This document shows positions 18,054 to 26,686 of a stretch of 64,000 nucleotides of DNA, piece by piece. Position 1 is the stretch's first letter. The number at the start of each line of letters is the position of its first letter. The stretch spans positions 1-64,000 of the forward strand of contig JAEZVF010000058.1 in NCBI GenBank assembly GCA_023443225.1, written 5' to 3'. The translations under genes were made by a program, and so were the position numbers. The notes below the pieces were generated by a model. It was not told where the DNA came from. It made no database searches and worked only from the letters and a program-made list of their open reading frames with translations. Source of the DNA: Bacillota bacterium. GTDB taxonomy: Bacteria; Bacillota; Clostridia; Lachnospirales; Lachnospiraceae.

Positions 18054-18680
18054 CTACCACTGATTCATATGAATTTTATCTTCCAGGCTATATTCTTTCT
18101 GGCTATTAATCACTGCATCTTCCGATGGATATCCAACAGAGATATAGCAAGGCATAACATAGTCTTTTGGAATATTAAGGATTTCATTCACATACTCCGG
18201 CTCCTGGTCGAGCGGAATACGAAATGCACATGCCAGTCCTTCATTCGTTGCGGCAAGGAAAATATTCTCGACGCAACACCATATGGATGCAAATCCATTT
18301 AAATCACTCAGTGTCTTCGGTTTTAATAATGGTGTCGACTGTTTAAAGAAAGGAAGGATTAAGCAGCCGTTCTGATATAACATTTGATACTGCTTTGGAA
18401 TGGCGTCCCGGTACATTGTCTTTTGACATTCATCTTCTAGTTTCCACATTTTAAAGATAAAATTAACTCTAGCATCTGAAAACTTTTTAGGTATCTTTTT
18501 GATTATCTCCGCAATCTTTTCTTTTTCCGTGATAACAACGAATTCCCAGTTTCGCATATGATCGTTGGTTGGAGCTTTCAAACCTGCCGCTAGAATTCTT
18601 TCTATCACTTTTTTATCAATTGGCTCATCTTTTAGATCACGAATCGTTCTTCTTTTTTCAATTGTTTCATATAATTCCAT
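18054..18680 (-). CDS. Nitroreductase family flavoprotein
   Basis: This 208-residue FMN-dependent reductase has the family N-terminus (IEKRRTIRDLKDEPI) and the flavin-contact segment GLKAPTNDHMRNWEFVVI, with the later NIFLAATNEGLACAFRIP region. Such enzymes use NAD(P)H to reduce nitroaromatics, quinones or related electrophiles. It is the third gene of an operon with a MarR regulator and a PPOX-fold flavin protein, which suggests induced redox detoxification. The physiological substrate is unknown. Confidence 0.87.
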   Translation of the reverse strand: MELYETIEKRRTIRDLKDEPIDKKVIERILAAGLKAPTNDHMRNWEFVVITEKEKIAEIIKKIPKKFSDARVNFIFKMWKLEDECQKTMYRDAIPKQYQMLYQNGCLILPFFKQSTPLLKPKTLSDLNGFASIWCCVENIFLAATNEGLACAFRIPLDQEPEYVNEILNIPKDYVMPCYISVGYPSEDAVINSQKEYSLEDKIHMNQW

Positions 18681-18737
18681 ACTTCATTATCTCCTCTGGA
18701 TTATCATAAATAAAAATATCCCCTATAGATTTTTTTG

Positions 18738-19163
18738 TTAATTCAACTCCTCCATTTCAAATGAAGTATTTGCAAGGCCATGATAATAATTACCTTTAAA
18801 TGCTGTAAATTTTAATACACAATAATCCTCATCATCTATACCTTTTGGATAATACATCTCAAAACCATCACGCCATAACATCTCGCGATGCTCTCTATCC
18901 GTACAAACCTCCATGTTGCCAATCAGCATCAGTCCCATAAAATTATCATTATCACTAAAATAAATGCAGGCATTCGGATTCTGTCGGAATTGCCCTACCC
19001 TTTTTGAAGATGTGTTCGTAGAGAAATAATGTGTGTTCATTCCCTCATGTTGCAATGAAAGCATTGCTTTGGTATTTGGAAACCCTTCATGGATGGATGA
19101 AACATAAATAACCTTAGCTTTCTCGACCAGAGATACGATTTCTTTTCTTATTTGACTATTCAA
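18738..19163 (-). CDS. Pyridoxamine 5'-phosphate oxidase-like FMN-binding protein
   Basis: The 141-residue protein has the split-barrel PPOX fold: a short N-terminal helix, VIYVSSIHEGFPNTKAM, then FSTNTSSKRVGQFRQNPNACIYF (the flavin-phosphate binding block) and a final strand with VLKFTA. Members bind FMN or heme and often work with small-molecule reductases. Translation starts at a TTG that overlaps the MarR stop (TTGA), so the two are coupled. The precise reaction is not predictable, and true PdxH function is unlikely given the short length and the context. Confidence 0.82.
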   Translation of the reverse strand: MNSQIRKEIVSLVEKAKVIYVSSIHEGFPNTKAMLSLQHEGMNTHYFSTNTSSKRVGQFRQNPNACIYFSDNDNFMGLMLIGNMEVCTDREHREMLWRDGFEMYYPKGIDDEDYCVLKFTAFKGNYYHGLANTSFEMEELN

Positions 19164-19600
19164 TTAAATACTCCCTCCGTTAAATTATTTAGAATTCGCT
19201 TTAATTTATCTTCAAAGGAAATGATTTCTTCCTCTGAAAACCCTTCATAAAACAATTTTGTCATTTCTTCCGATACTTGTGTATACTTATCACTTAAGTT
19301 CCTAGCCTTCTCAGTTAAAACAATCCTAACCTTCCGCCTGTCTGTTTTGTCATAAAGTCTTTGTATGTGACCATTACTTTCTATGCGATCAAGCATACTG
19401 GTAAGTGTTGTTTTAGCTAGACCTGTCTGCCTGGATAACTCTACAATCGGAAGATTGTCTTTCTGCCATAAAACATAAAGTATTCTTCCTTGGGCTCCGT
19501 TGAATTCGTCAATACCCGAATCTAAAAGCATCTTTTCAAAAACTCTTCCTTGCACCTGCTTAATTTGTGAGATTAAAAATCCTCCATTTGTTTTTTGCAT
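19160..19600 (-). CDS. MarR family transcriptional regulator
   Basis: This 146-residue winged-helix regulator has a recognition region LPIVELSRQTGLAKTTLTSMLDRIESNGHIQRL and the wing DKTDRRKVRIVLTEKA. The start is ATG at 19600 with AGAAGGAG upstream; an earlier in-frame start has no ribosome site. As first gene of the operon with the two flavoproteins, it probably represses its own promoter until a phenolic or other reactive ligand binds. The promoter spacer contains an imperfect dyad suited to such binding. Confidence 0.92.
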   Translation of the reverse strand: MQKTNGGFLISQIKQVQGRVFEKMLLDSGIDEFNGAQGRILYVLWQKDNLPIVELSRQTGLAKTTLTSMLDRIESNGHIQRLYDKTDRRKVRIVLTEKARNLSDKYTQVSEEMTKLFYEGFSEEEIISFEDKLKRILNNLTEGVFN

Positions 19601-19622
19601 GTTTGTTCTCCTTCTGTATAAG

Positions 19623-19651
19623 ACAATACTATATGGTACTATTAATGTCAA
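19623..19651 (-). promoter_or_regulatory. Promoter and possible operator of the MarR operon
   Basis: Minus-strand TTGACA (19646-19651) and TATTGT (19623-19628) are 17 bases apart. The spacer and -10 contain the imperfect dyad AATAgTAccatATAgTATT, which could be the autoregulatory site. The start codon lies about 25 bases downstream of the -10. Confidence 0.55.
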
Positions 19652-19767
19652 TATTCACCTCATTTATTTTTATAAAAATTGTATTGTATTCCAATTTAAA
19701 CTATATAAAATCAATTAAATATTATATAATTATTGAATGACGTACATTTCATTAAGGGGGAACTATA

Positions 19768-19900
19768 ATGGACATTATAATGGTTAAGGGCGACAATAAG
19801 TATCTGGTGGACTGTGTAGAGGTACTGCAGAATTCAGAATTGGGACATGTTTATTTCCCAGATGAAATCAAAGCTACTAAGGCAATCAAGGAAGGCGTAA
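19768..19900 (+). pseudogene. Truncated GNAT acetyltransferase remnant
   Basis: After a good ribosome site (AGGGGG) the plus strand starts MDIIMVKGDNKYLVDCVEVL and reads for about 44 residues like the N-terminal helix-strand part of a GNAT acetyltransferase (VLQNSELGHVYFPDEIKATKAI). It then runs into the terminator of the opposite-strand deacetylase gene. The acetyl-CoA-binding part is missing, so the product cannot be an active enzyme. The frame stays open to 19977 only through the terminator and the end of the deacetylase gene. It looks like a deletion remnant. Confidence 0.6.
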
Positions 19901-19931
19901 AAAGGGCGCCCCACAATTTAGTGGGACACCC
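19899..19931 (-). terminator. Terminator after the polysaccharide deacetylase gene
   Basis: On the minus strand an 11-base GC-rich stem (19921-19931 with 19904-19914, two G-U pairs) with a 6-base loop is followed by TTTTT. It starts 15 bases past the deacetylase stop. Confidence 0.88.
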
Positions 19932-19945
19932 ATATTTTACTATGT

Positions 19946-21418
19946 TTACTTCAACGCTGGCCTGCTTGGATCAATGACCTTATCAAGGTTAAAAAGATCG
20001 GTCAGCCTCTCTGGAAATTGAAGCATTGCCTGTCCATCCAATGGTCTCCTCGTCATTCTAACATACTCATCATTTATCTGAATCCAGGGACTTTTATATA
20101 CCCCACAGTAATAATTAAAGCCTTTTTCCTTTAGATACTTATATTTATCACCACTATAGCTACTTGTCCCTGTTTCAATCTCAATGCCATAAGGGTAAAT
20201 GAAAATATCCGTCTCTCCTATCAAGGAGCCAACCTCTTTTAACCATCGATCGGTGTCATTTTTTATAAAATCTAAACCATATTTTAGCATGTCTCTATGA
20301 CCATAACTATGGGATGCAAATTCCCACCCATGCTCTTTTAATACTTCAGCAACCTTCTTTACAGTTGCTTTGTCCTGCTCATAAGTAGGCGATTCCGTAT
20401 CATTTGTACGGTAACCAAGCGTACCCTCGTAACCGGTCAGCGCAAGAATACCCCTTGCCCCCTTATAAGAAAAATCTGGATGTTCTGCAATAAAGGTCTC
20501 TAATACAGGTACCATATCAAAATCACCTGTCTTAATTGTTCCATCTTCAAGTATCATTTCGGTTGTAGGCTTTCCATTTTCATCGATTGCTATTCTGGAT
20601 GCAAAACCATCACCCTCCATATACTTGTAGTAATTCACATCATCTTGAGATATAACAAAGGGCTTTTTATCAGGAGGCAGCATAATATTCCCTTGAGCAA
20701 ATTTCGTAGTTCCACCTTCTGTTTTTTTCTTACCTGCAACATCATGTATACTAACTAATACATATCCATCATTATACATTTGCAACATCATCTCATTGAA
20801 CTCAGATACCGTAGTCATATAATAATTGTATCCATTGGAATCTCTATCACCATCAAAGGCCTTATCTGTATCTGCGATAAGCGAATGAAAAAACACATGG
20901 CTGACTTGGCCTGCGGAATCATAAGCACCAAATGGATCTAAGGTTTTCTTCTTCGCTTCATAACCTGCAATTGCAGAGGTCAATTCTGTATAAGCTGTAT
21001 AATTATCACCAAAGCTTTGAATCTCTTTGATTGCCGCATCATAATCATAACCCATTGCCAGCAAATCTGCTTTTTCTATCAAAACATTGATTTCCTCTTT
21101 TACCTTTTGTTCTTTCTCGATTCTTTCCTGTTCCTTCACCTGTTCAGGAGTCAGAGTAGGTGTAATATTAGCCTCGTCGACAGTATCAATGGTATCTGTA
21201 ACACTTTGATTTTCACTAGAACCATTCTTGTTATTCTGATTTGCTTTCTTGGAATTTACATATAGGGTAATAAATATGATACTTCCAATTGAAATACAAA
21301 ATACAATAGCAGCACATAGTAATAACATTTTTATTTTCTTGCCATCATATTTTTCTTGCTTTTTCAAGTTTTCTATATTTAGCAAATCATCAGAATCCTT
21401 TAATGATCTTTTTTTCAT
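19946..21418 (-). CDS. Membrane-anchored polysaccharide deacetylase (NodB fold)
   Basis: The 490-residue protein has a cytosolic N-terminus, one membrane anchor (about 29-52), a polar Asn/Glu/Lys-rich linker (about 53-120) and an extracellular NodB-type domain. The metal-site histidines are in the SHSYGH (HxxxH) motif; the catalytic acidic pair appears as SQDD in place of the usual TFDD, so the first motif is divergent. Enzymes of this type remove N-acetyl or O-acetyl groups from peptidoglycan or surface polysaccharides. It is monocistronic, with a candidate promoter (TTGACA, 17 bases, TTTAGA at 21433-21461) and a strong terminator. Confidence 0.82.
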   Translation of the reverse strand: MKKRSLKDSDDLLNIENLKKQEKYDGKKIKMLLLCAAIVFCISIGSIIFITLYVNSKKANQNNKNGSSENQSVTDTIDTVDEANITPTLTPEQVKEQERIEKEQKVKEEINVLIEKADLLAMGYDYDAAIKEIQSFGDNYTAYTELTSAIAGYEAKKKTLDPFGAYDSAGQVSHVFFHSLIADTDKAFDGDRDSNGYNYYMTTVSEFNEMMLQMYNDGYVLVSIHDVAGKKKTEGGTTKFAQGNIMLPPDKKPFVISQDDVNYYKYMEGDGFASRIAIDENGKPTTEMILEDGTIKTGDFDMVPVLETFIAEHPDFSYKGARGILALTGYEGTLGYRTNDTESPTYEQDKATVKKVAEVLKEHGWEFASHSYGHRDMLKYGLDFIKNDTDRWLKEVGSLIGETDIFIYPYGIEIETGTSSYSGDKYKYLKEKGFNYYCGVYKSPWIQINDEYVRMTRRPLDGQAMLQFPERLTDLFNLDKVIDPSRPALK

Positions 21419-21432
21419 TTAAATCTCTCCTA

Positions 21433-21461
21433 TCTAAATAAAAACAGTATTATCATGTCAA
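21433..21461 (-). promoter_or_regulatory. Candidate promoter of the deacetylase gene
   Basis: A perfect TTGACA (21456-21461, minus strand) is followed after 17 bases by TTTAGA (21433-21438). The -10 is weak, but the position, 15 bases upstream of the start codon region, and the -35 are good. Confidence 0.4.
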
Positions 21462-21481
21462 ATATTTCCTGTAGGATTACT

Positions 21482-21515
21482 AAAAAACTGCCTCACATTT
21501 TACTTGAGAGGCAGT
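21482..21515 (-). terminator. Terminator of the hprK-crh operon
   Basis: Minus-strand stem ACTGCCTC (21508-21515) pairs with 21487-21494 and is followed by a six-T run. It lies 14 bases past the crh stop and ends the long operon. Confidence 0.85.
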
Positions 21516-21528
21516 ATATTGACTTTAA

Positions 21529-21783
21529 TTATTTACTGCTTAAATATTTTTCTATATTCTGCATAGCAATTTCTTCATCTGAACCATCTGCAGACACTGT
21601 TACTTCTTCACCAGCAGCCAAAGCTAAACTCATCATCCCCATAATACTCTTGGCGTTTATCTTCTTGTCATCACACTCAACATAAATATTACTTTCGTAT
21701 TGACTGGCTACCTGTACCAATAAAGCCACTGGTCTTGCTTCTAATCCCGTAGGGATTTTAATAGATATTTTCTTAGTTATCAT
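21529..21783 (-). CDS. crh: Crh-like regulatory HPr paralogue with Glu15
   Basis: This 84-residue HPr-fold protein aligns over its full length with B. subtilis Crh. The phosphotransfer histidine of HPr (GLHARP) is replaced by Glu15 (GLEARPVALLVQ); Crh has Gln there. The HprK target Ser46 and its surroundings (NAKSIMGMMSLAL) are intact. It should therefore not carry PTS phosphate but can be phosphorylated by HprK and act as a CcpA co-effector. It overlaps the whiA end by 11 bases and is the last gene of an operon containing two hprK genes. The order whiA-crh matches B. subtilis. A real PTS role is unlikely without the His. Confidence 0.88.
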   Translation of the reverse strand: MITKKISIKIPTGLEARPVALLVQVASQYESNIYVECDDKKINAKSIMGMMSLALAAGEEVTVSADGSDEEIAMQNIEKYLSSK

Positions 21784-22744
21784 TTATTTTTTCCTCCTTT
21801 TGTTCCCTTAAGTTATCAGCTAAAATGCTTAGTTTACGCAATCTATGATTAACACCTGATTTTCCAATTGGCTGACTAAGCAGAGCTCCCAATTCTTTTA
21901 AAGATGCTTCGGGATATTCAATTCGAAGGGTCGCAATTTCTTCAAGTCCCTCCGACAATTCACTAAGACCTATTTGTTCCTTTATATATAGTATGTCGTC
22001 AATCTGTTTGCTTGCTGCTGTAACAGTTTTATTAATATTAGCTGCTTCACAGTTTACCTGTCTGTTAATTGAGTTTCTCATTTCTTTCAATATGCGTACA
22101 TTTTCAAGATTCATGAGTGCAACATGGGCTTCCATTACATTCAATAAATCAACTATTTGAGAACCCTCTTTCACATATACAACAAAATATTTTTTACGAA
22201 TTACAATCTTTGCATCTATATCAAAAAAATTAATGATATCCTGTATTTGTTGTGCCTTGGGTTTGCTCGGCGTTACGATCTCAAAATGATACGTTTTCTC
22301 CGGATCACTGATAGACCCGGTCGCAAGAAATGCTCCTCGGATAAATGCACGTTTACAACAGGTGTTTTGAATGACAAGATTGTTGATAATTGACAGGTTT
22401 TCATTAATTTCTTTATCGTCATCAATTAACTTTGTTGCTTGTAATATCTTCATTACAAGGTTATGATCCGTAATGATTAACTCATATATTTTACTTTTTT
22501 TAAAAAAAGTATTTCTTTTTATAGAAATATCTGTATTAATAGTATATGTTTTTTTAATTAAAGTAAAGTATTTTCTCGCAACTGTTATATTTTCTGTATG
22601 AATCTTTAAGATATACCTGTCACCTTCTGTAATCAAAATCCTTCCACAAAGACTAATCAATGCTGCCAATTCTGCAATCTGACAATGCCTGGCTGGACTG
22701 ATTTGTCTTGATAATTCATCTTTCACATCTTTGGAAAATGACAT
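21773..22744 (-). CDS. whiA: WhiA family DNA-binding protein
   Basis: The 323-residue protein starts with the family signature (MSFSKDVKDELSR) and has two LAGLIDADG-like subdomains (about 5-215, including CCKRAFIRGAFLATGSI) and a C-terminal helix-turn-helix (SLKELGALLSQPIGKSGVNHRLRKL). WhiA influences cell division and chromosome segregation in Firmicutes and sporulation in Streptomyces. It starts 3 bases after the rapZ stop and overlaps crh, so the three are translationally linked. The usual neighbour yvcK (gluconeogenesis factor) is absent between rapZ and whiA. Confidence 0.95.
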   Translation of the reverse strand: MSFSKDVKDELSRQISPARHCQIAELAALISLCGRILITEGDRYILKIHTENITVARKYFTLIKKTYTINTDISIKRNTFFKKSKIYELIITDHNLVMKILQATKLIDDDKEINENLSIINNLVIQNTCCKRAFIRGAFLATGSISDPEKTYHFEIVTPSKPKAQQIQDIINFFDIDAKIVIRKKYFVVYVKEGSQIVDLLNVMEAHVALMNLENVRILKEMRNSINRQVNCEAANINKTVTAASKQIDDILYIKEQIGLSELSEGLEEIATLRIEYPEASLKELGALLSQPIGKSGVNHRLRKLSILADNLREQKEEKINDN

Positions 22745-22747
22745 TTC

Positions 22748-23614
22748 TTATCCCCTCGAATCTTTATCAATATCTCTATGCTCTACTTTAATTCCATATT
22801 CTAATTGGCTCAATCTCTTTGCTAATTCATTTGATAATGTAACAGAACGATGTTTACCACCTGTGCAACCGATACTTATGACTAATTGATTTTTTCCCTC
22901 TAAAATATAATTCGGAATTAAAAAAGTAATCATATCTTCTAGTTTATTAAGAAAGGATACTGCCAAATCAGAATCCATAACATAATCCCTTACCTGGGGG
23001 TCATTACCGGTTTGGGGTTTCAATTTAGGTATATAAAATGGATTGGGCAAAAATCTCACATCAAAAACCAAGTCCGAATCCATAGGGAGTCCATACTTAA
23101 AACCAAAGGATAGTACTGTTATGAAAAAATTATTGTATTTTTCATCGTCCACATAGATTTTATCAATCTGTGTTTTTAATTCACGTATCAGTAACTGACT
23201 GGTATCTAAAATAACATCTGCTTTTTTCTTTATAAATTCCAATTTATATCTTTCTTTTTCAATTCCATGTTCAATTCGTCCAGCACCAGATAAAGGGTGC
23301 ATACGTCTTGTTTCCTTATAGCGTTTCAACAAGATTTCTGTTTTTGCTTCTAAAAATAATATCTCATACGGATAGCTATCCTTCTTCATTCGTTCCAATA
23401 CTTCATCTAATTCTTCTAGTGCTTGTCCACTTCGAATATCAACACCTAATGCTACTTTGTCAATTTTCTCTTTCCCGTTAAAGGTAAGTTGAACCAGCTT
23501 GTAAATGAGTTGTATAGGAAGATTGTCTACACAGAAATATCCGGCGTCTTCCAGCATTTTTAATACTGAACTTTTACCGGCACCCGACATTCCTGTTACC
23601 ATTACCAGCCTCAT
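22748..23614 (-). CDS. rapZ: RapZ/YvcJ family nucleotide-binding protein
   Basis: The 288-residue P-loop protein shows Walker A GMSGAGKSS (8-16), the FCVDNLP motif and the C-terminal family block (ISIGCTGGKHRSVTLSNEL). In E. coli RapZ is an RNA adaptor controlling glmS; in B. subtilis YvcJ is a nucleotide-binding protein of less clear role. It lies between murB and whiA with 17- and 3-base gaps. The RNA-adaptor role should not be assumed here, because it depends on partners specific to enterobacteria. Confidence 0.94.
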   Translation of the reverse strand: MRLVMVTGMSGAGKSSVLKMLEDAGYFCVDNLPIQLIYKLVQLTFNGKEKIDKVALGVDIRSGQALEELDEVLERMKKDSYPYEILFLEAKTEILLKRYKETRRMHPLSGAGRIEHGIEKERYKLEFIKKKADVILDTSQLLIRELKTQIDKIYVDDEKYNNFFITVLSFGFKYGLPMDSDLVFDVRFLPNPFYIPKLKPQTGNDPQVRDYVMDSDLAVSFLNKLEDMITFLIPNYILEGKNQLVISIGCTGGKHRSVTLSNELAKRLSQLEYGIKVEHRDIDKDSRG

Positions 23615-23631
23615 AGCAACCTCTCATTCCG

Positions 23632-24591
23632 TTATAATTCCCCTAATAATTTTACTTCGGGTTCTAACTTAACTCCAAATTTATCATAAACGATTTGTAT
23701 CACATTAGAAATTAATGTTCTAACCTCTTGTGCTGTTGCATTACCCGTATTTATTACAAATCCACAATGTTTCTCGGAAATCTGAGCATCTCCGATTTTA
23801 TAACCACGCAGACCGGAATCCATAATTAGTTTACCAGCATAATAACCCTCTGGCCTCTTAAAGGTGCTCCCAGCACTTGGGTACTCTAAAGGCTGTTTCT
23901 CTCGCCTTCTCCCATTGAGATCTTTTATTTTATTCATGATGTCTTCGATATTCCCCTTTTCAAAAAGAAAAGAAGCCTCTAATACAATATAATTCTTCTC
24001 TTGAATTATACTTTTCCGATAACCTAAATTTAATTCTTCTTTACTAAATTTTTGTATATTCCCTTCCTCATCCAATATGGTAGCACTATGAATGAAATCT
24101 TTCATCTCTCCACCATAGGCTCCGGCATTCATTGTGACTGCACCACCAAGTGTTCCCGGTATACCAGCTGCAAATTCAAAACCGGTTAAACCAAATTCTG
24201 CTATACTATTAGCAAGTTTAGATAGTAATACTCCAGCTTCAGCCTGTACCAGATAAGATTTCTTTATTTTGTCTTCCAAACCTGATGGATACTCTGCTTT
24301 CCATTCTTCCATTGTAATTTTACTGAAAGCTTCACCTAATTTTATGATAGTACCATGATATCCTTTGTCACTGACCAAAAGATTGCTTCCGTTACCCAAC
24401 ACATAAAATGGCATGTGCACTTCTTTACAGACCTTAACAATTGCTTCTATCTGTGCAACCTTGTTCGGAATTACTAGAAACTGCGCTGGTCCGCCTATTT
24501 GAAAGGTTGTATGCTTAGCAAGGGGTTCCTCTATCAATATCTGATTCTCATGTAACACGTTATTTATACTTTTATAAAAATCCTCTATCAT
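23632..24591 (-). CDS. murB: UDP-N-acetylenolpyruvoylglucosamine reductase
   Basis: MurB reduces UDP-GlcNAc-enolpyruvate to UDP-MurNAc, the second committed step of peptidoglycan synthesis. The FAD-binding domain shows YVLGNGSNLLV and FAAGIPGTLGGAVTMNAGAYG; the catalytic Ser is in YPSAGSTFKRPEG, and the final acidic residue is in KLEPEVKLLG. The pattern is that of the type II enzymes of Gram-positive bacteria. The start is ATG at 24591, with GGGAG 5 bases upstream; an ATG four codons earlier has no ribosome site. It is followed closely by rapZ. Confidence 0.95.
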   Translation of the reverse strand: MIEDFYKSINNVLHENQILIEEPLAKHTTFQIGGPAQFLVIPNKVAQIEAIVKVCKEVHMPFYVLGNGSNLLVSDKGYHGTIIKLGEAFSKITMEEWKAEYPSGLEDKIKKSYLVQAEAGVLLSKLANSIAEFGLTGFEFAAGIPGTLGGAVTMNAGAYGGEMKDFIHSATILDEEGNIQKFSKEELNLGYRKSIIQEKNYIVLEASFLFEKGNIEDIMNKIKDLNGRRREKQPLEYPSAGSTFKRPEGYYAGKLIMDSGLRGYKIGDAQISEKHCGFVINTGNATAQEVRTLISNVIQIVYDKFGVKLEPEVKLLGEL

Positions 24592-24752
24592 CTTAGCTCC
24601 CATTGCATAATTGTTTTATATTCACCATATTTACATTCATGCATTGACTATTCCATAGTATAATGTATGCACTTCTTGCAAATAAAACTACACAGCTATC
24701 ATACAATAATTGATTTATTTTCGCAACCCATAAAAACTGCTTTCTAAAATAG

Positions 24753-25694
24753 TTACTTTCCTATAATAAGTTTAGCACTACCATAGATTCCAGCATCATT
24801 TCCTAGCTCAGCAAGTTTAAATTCTTTATTTTTTAAAGCTAACATTACATTTTGTTCATAGTATTTTTTAACCAAATCCGTTAACATTGCTCCAGCTTTC
24901 GATACTCCACCACCAATTACAAATGCTTGTGGATCCACAACATGCGCAACATGAGACAAGGCGATTCCTAAGTATCTGCCTAATTGCTCTACTAATTGAT
25001 TTGCCAGAGAATCCCCCTCTTTTGCACAATCAAAGATTGCTTTGGAGGAAAGATTATGCAACTCCCTTAATTTGGAAGGCTCATCAGATGCATGCAACAG
25101 TCTCTTGGCTTCCTTAACAATACCAGTTGCTGAAGCAAACTGTTCTAAACAGCCACTTCTCCCACAATTACAACTGTCTTTTTCATTATAATCCACTGTG
25201 ATATGACCAATTTCTCCTGCCGCACCATTGCTTCCAGTAAGTATTTCGCCATCTAATATAACTCCACCACCAACACCGGTTCCGAGCGTTACCATGATAA
25301 GATTCTGATATCCCTTACCGCCGCCTTGCCACATTTCTCCTAATGCCGCTACATTAGCATCATTACCAACTTTTGTATCAAAACCTGTTAGGTTTTTCAT
25401 TTCATTTGCTACATTAAAGATTCCCCATCCCAGATTAACGCATTCGATTACGGTACCATCTCCTGTAACTGGTCCGGGAACACCGATACCAATTCCAATA
25501 ATCTGTTCTTTAACTAGCTCTTTTTCCTCTATTTTTGCTTTCACAGAATTCGAAACATCTGTTAAAATATTTTTTCCAGCATCTTCTTTTTCGGTTGGAA
25601 TCTCCCATTTATCAATAAGATTTCCTTTGTCCGAAAACAATCCCATTTTAACTGATGTTCCACCAATATCAATTCCAAAACATAATCTTTCCAT
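24753..25694 (-). CDS. glcK: ROK family glucokinase
   Basis: The 313-residue ROK-type sugar kinase has the N-terminal phosphate loop (GIDIGGTSVKMGL), the second loop GTGVGGGVILDG, the zinc-binding cysteine motif CNCGRSGCLEQF and the GHITVDY substrate motif. It phosphorylates glucose at C6 with ATP. It begins 25 bases downstream of the first-listed HprK gene, so glucose entry into glycolysis is co-transcribed with the kinase that senses glycolytic intermediates. Another ROK hexokinase specificity is possible but less likely. Confidence 0.92.
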   Translation of the reverse strand: MERLCFGIDIGGTSVKMGLFSDKGNLIDKWEIPTEKEDAGKNILTDVSNSVKAKIEEKELVKEQIIGIGIGVPGPVTGDGTVIECVNLGWGIFNVANEMKNLTGFDTKVGNDANVAALGEMWQGGGKGYQNLIMVTLGTGVGGGVILDGEILTGSNGAAGEIGHITVDYNEKDSCNCGRSGCLEQFASATGIVKEAKRLLHASDEPSKLRELHNLSSKAIFDCAKEGDSLANQLVEQLGRYLGIALSHVAHVVDPQAFVIGGGVSKAGAMLTDLVKKYYEQNVMLALKNKEFKLAELGNDAGIYGSAKLIIGK

Positions 25695-25718
25695 TACTTA
25701 TCTCCCTGTCACTTGTAT

Positions 25719-26657
25719 TTAGACTTCTTGCTGTGTTTTTTTCATTAGATTGTTTGTAACTCGATTGTATAATTCCTGTGCAGCATTATAACCCATCTTT
25801 TTCTGTCTGTGGTTAACTGCAGCAGACTCACATATTACTGCCAGATTACGTCCCGGCCGAATTGGAATCGCATGGCATACCACCTTATTCCCTAGGAACT
25901 CCGTATACTGGTCTTCCAGACCCAATCTGTCATATTCTTGTTCTTTATTCCACTCTTCCAATTTGATAACCAAATCAATCGCTTGGGTATTCTTGACACT
26001 CTCAACACCGAACAGTGTCTTTACGTCTATCACTCCGATACCTCTTAACTCGATAAAATGTCTGGTAATATCCGGAGCTGTTCCAATCAGAGTATCATCA
26101 CTGACCTTCTTAATTTCAACTGCATCATCGGATACCAAACGATGTCCACGTTTAATTAACTCCAAAGCAGCCTCACTTTTACCAATACCACTTTCTCCCA
26201 TGATCAGAATGCCTTCACCGTAAACATCTACTAAAACGCCGTGCATGGTCATTCTAGGAGCTAATTCTACGTTTAGCCAACGGATAACCTCTGCCATAAA
26301 GGAGGAGGTTGTTTTACTCGTGCGTAGAATGGGTGTCTCTTTCTCCGTAGCCAGTTTGATTAAATCTGGCGAGACTTCAATATTTCTGCAAAATACAATG
26401 CAGGGTACTTTATAATCCATTAGCTGAGACATGATTCCATATCCATGGTCTTTTTCCATCTTTTGCATATATGCATGTTCTACATGTCCGATTATCTGAA
26501 CTCTCTCCGAATCAAAGTAATCAAAAAAACCAGCAAGCTGTAAAGCTGGACGATTTACATCCGGTTGACTTAATTGGATGTTATTAATATCCACTTCCGG
26601 TGTCAGATTCTCTAAGTTCATTTTTTCAACTAGACTTGACAAATGTACAGTATACAT
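25719..26657 (-). CDS. hprK: HPr(Ser) kinase/phosphorylase, complete copy
   Basis: The 312-residue enzyme phosphorylates and dephosphorylates Ser46 of HPr/Crh in response to ATP, phosphate and fructose 1,6-bisphosphate. It has the N-terminal domain (1-130), the catalytic His139 region, Walker A GESGIGKS (154-161), the SDD acidic pair (177-178), the family signature (ELRGIGVIDVKTLFG, about 203-217), the RPGRN loop (267-271) and the C-terminal helix (KKMGYNAAQELYNRV) seen in functional HprK. The ribosome site GAGGAA precedes the ATG. A second, diverged copy lies 29 bases upstream in the same operon. Confidence 0.95.
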   Translation of the reverse strand: MYTVHLSSLVEKMNLENLTPEVDINNIQLSQPDVNRPALQLAGFFDYFDSERVQIIGHVEHAYMQKMEKDHGYGIMSQLMDYKVPCIVFCRNIEVSPDLIKLATEKETPILRTSKTTSSFMAEVIRWLNVELAPRMTMHGVLVDVYGEGILIMGESGIGKSEAALELIKRGHRLVSDDAVEIKKVSDDTLIGTAPDITRHFIELRGIGVIDVKTLFGVESVKNTQAIDLVIKLEEWNKEQEYDRLGLEDQYTEFLGNKVVCHAIPIRPGRNLAVICESAAVNHRQKKMGYNAAQELYNRVTNNLMKKTQQEV

Positions 26658-26686
26658 AAATTACTTCCTCTCTGATTGCAGTAGTA

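Noticed and set aside
19768..19977. Intact 69-residue plus-strand gene
   Set aside because: Its second half overlaps the terminator and end of the deacetylase gene and has no GNAT character; only the first part is a remnant.
21773..23614. yvcK gene expected between rapZ and whiA
   Set aside because: The two genes are separated by only 3 bases; yvcK is not here.
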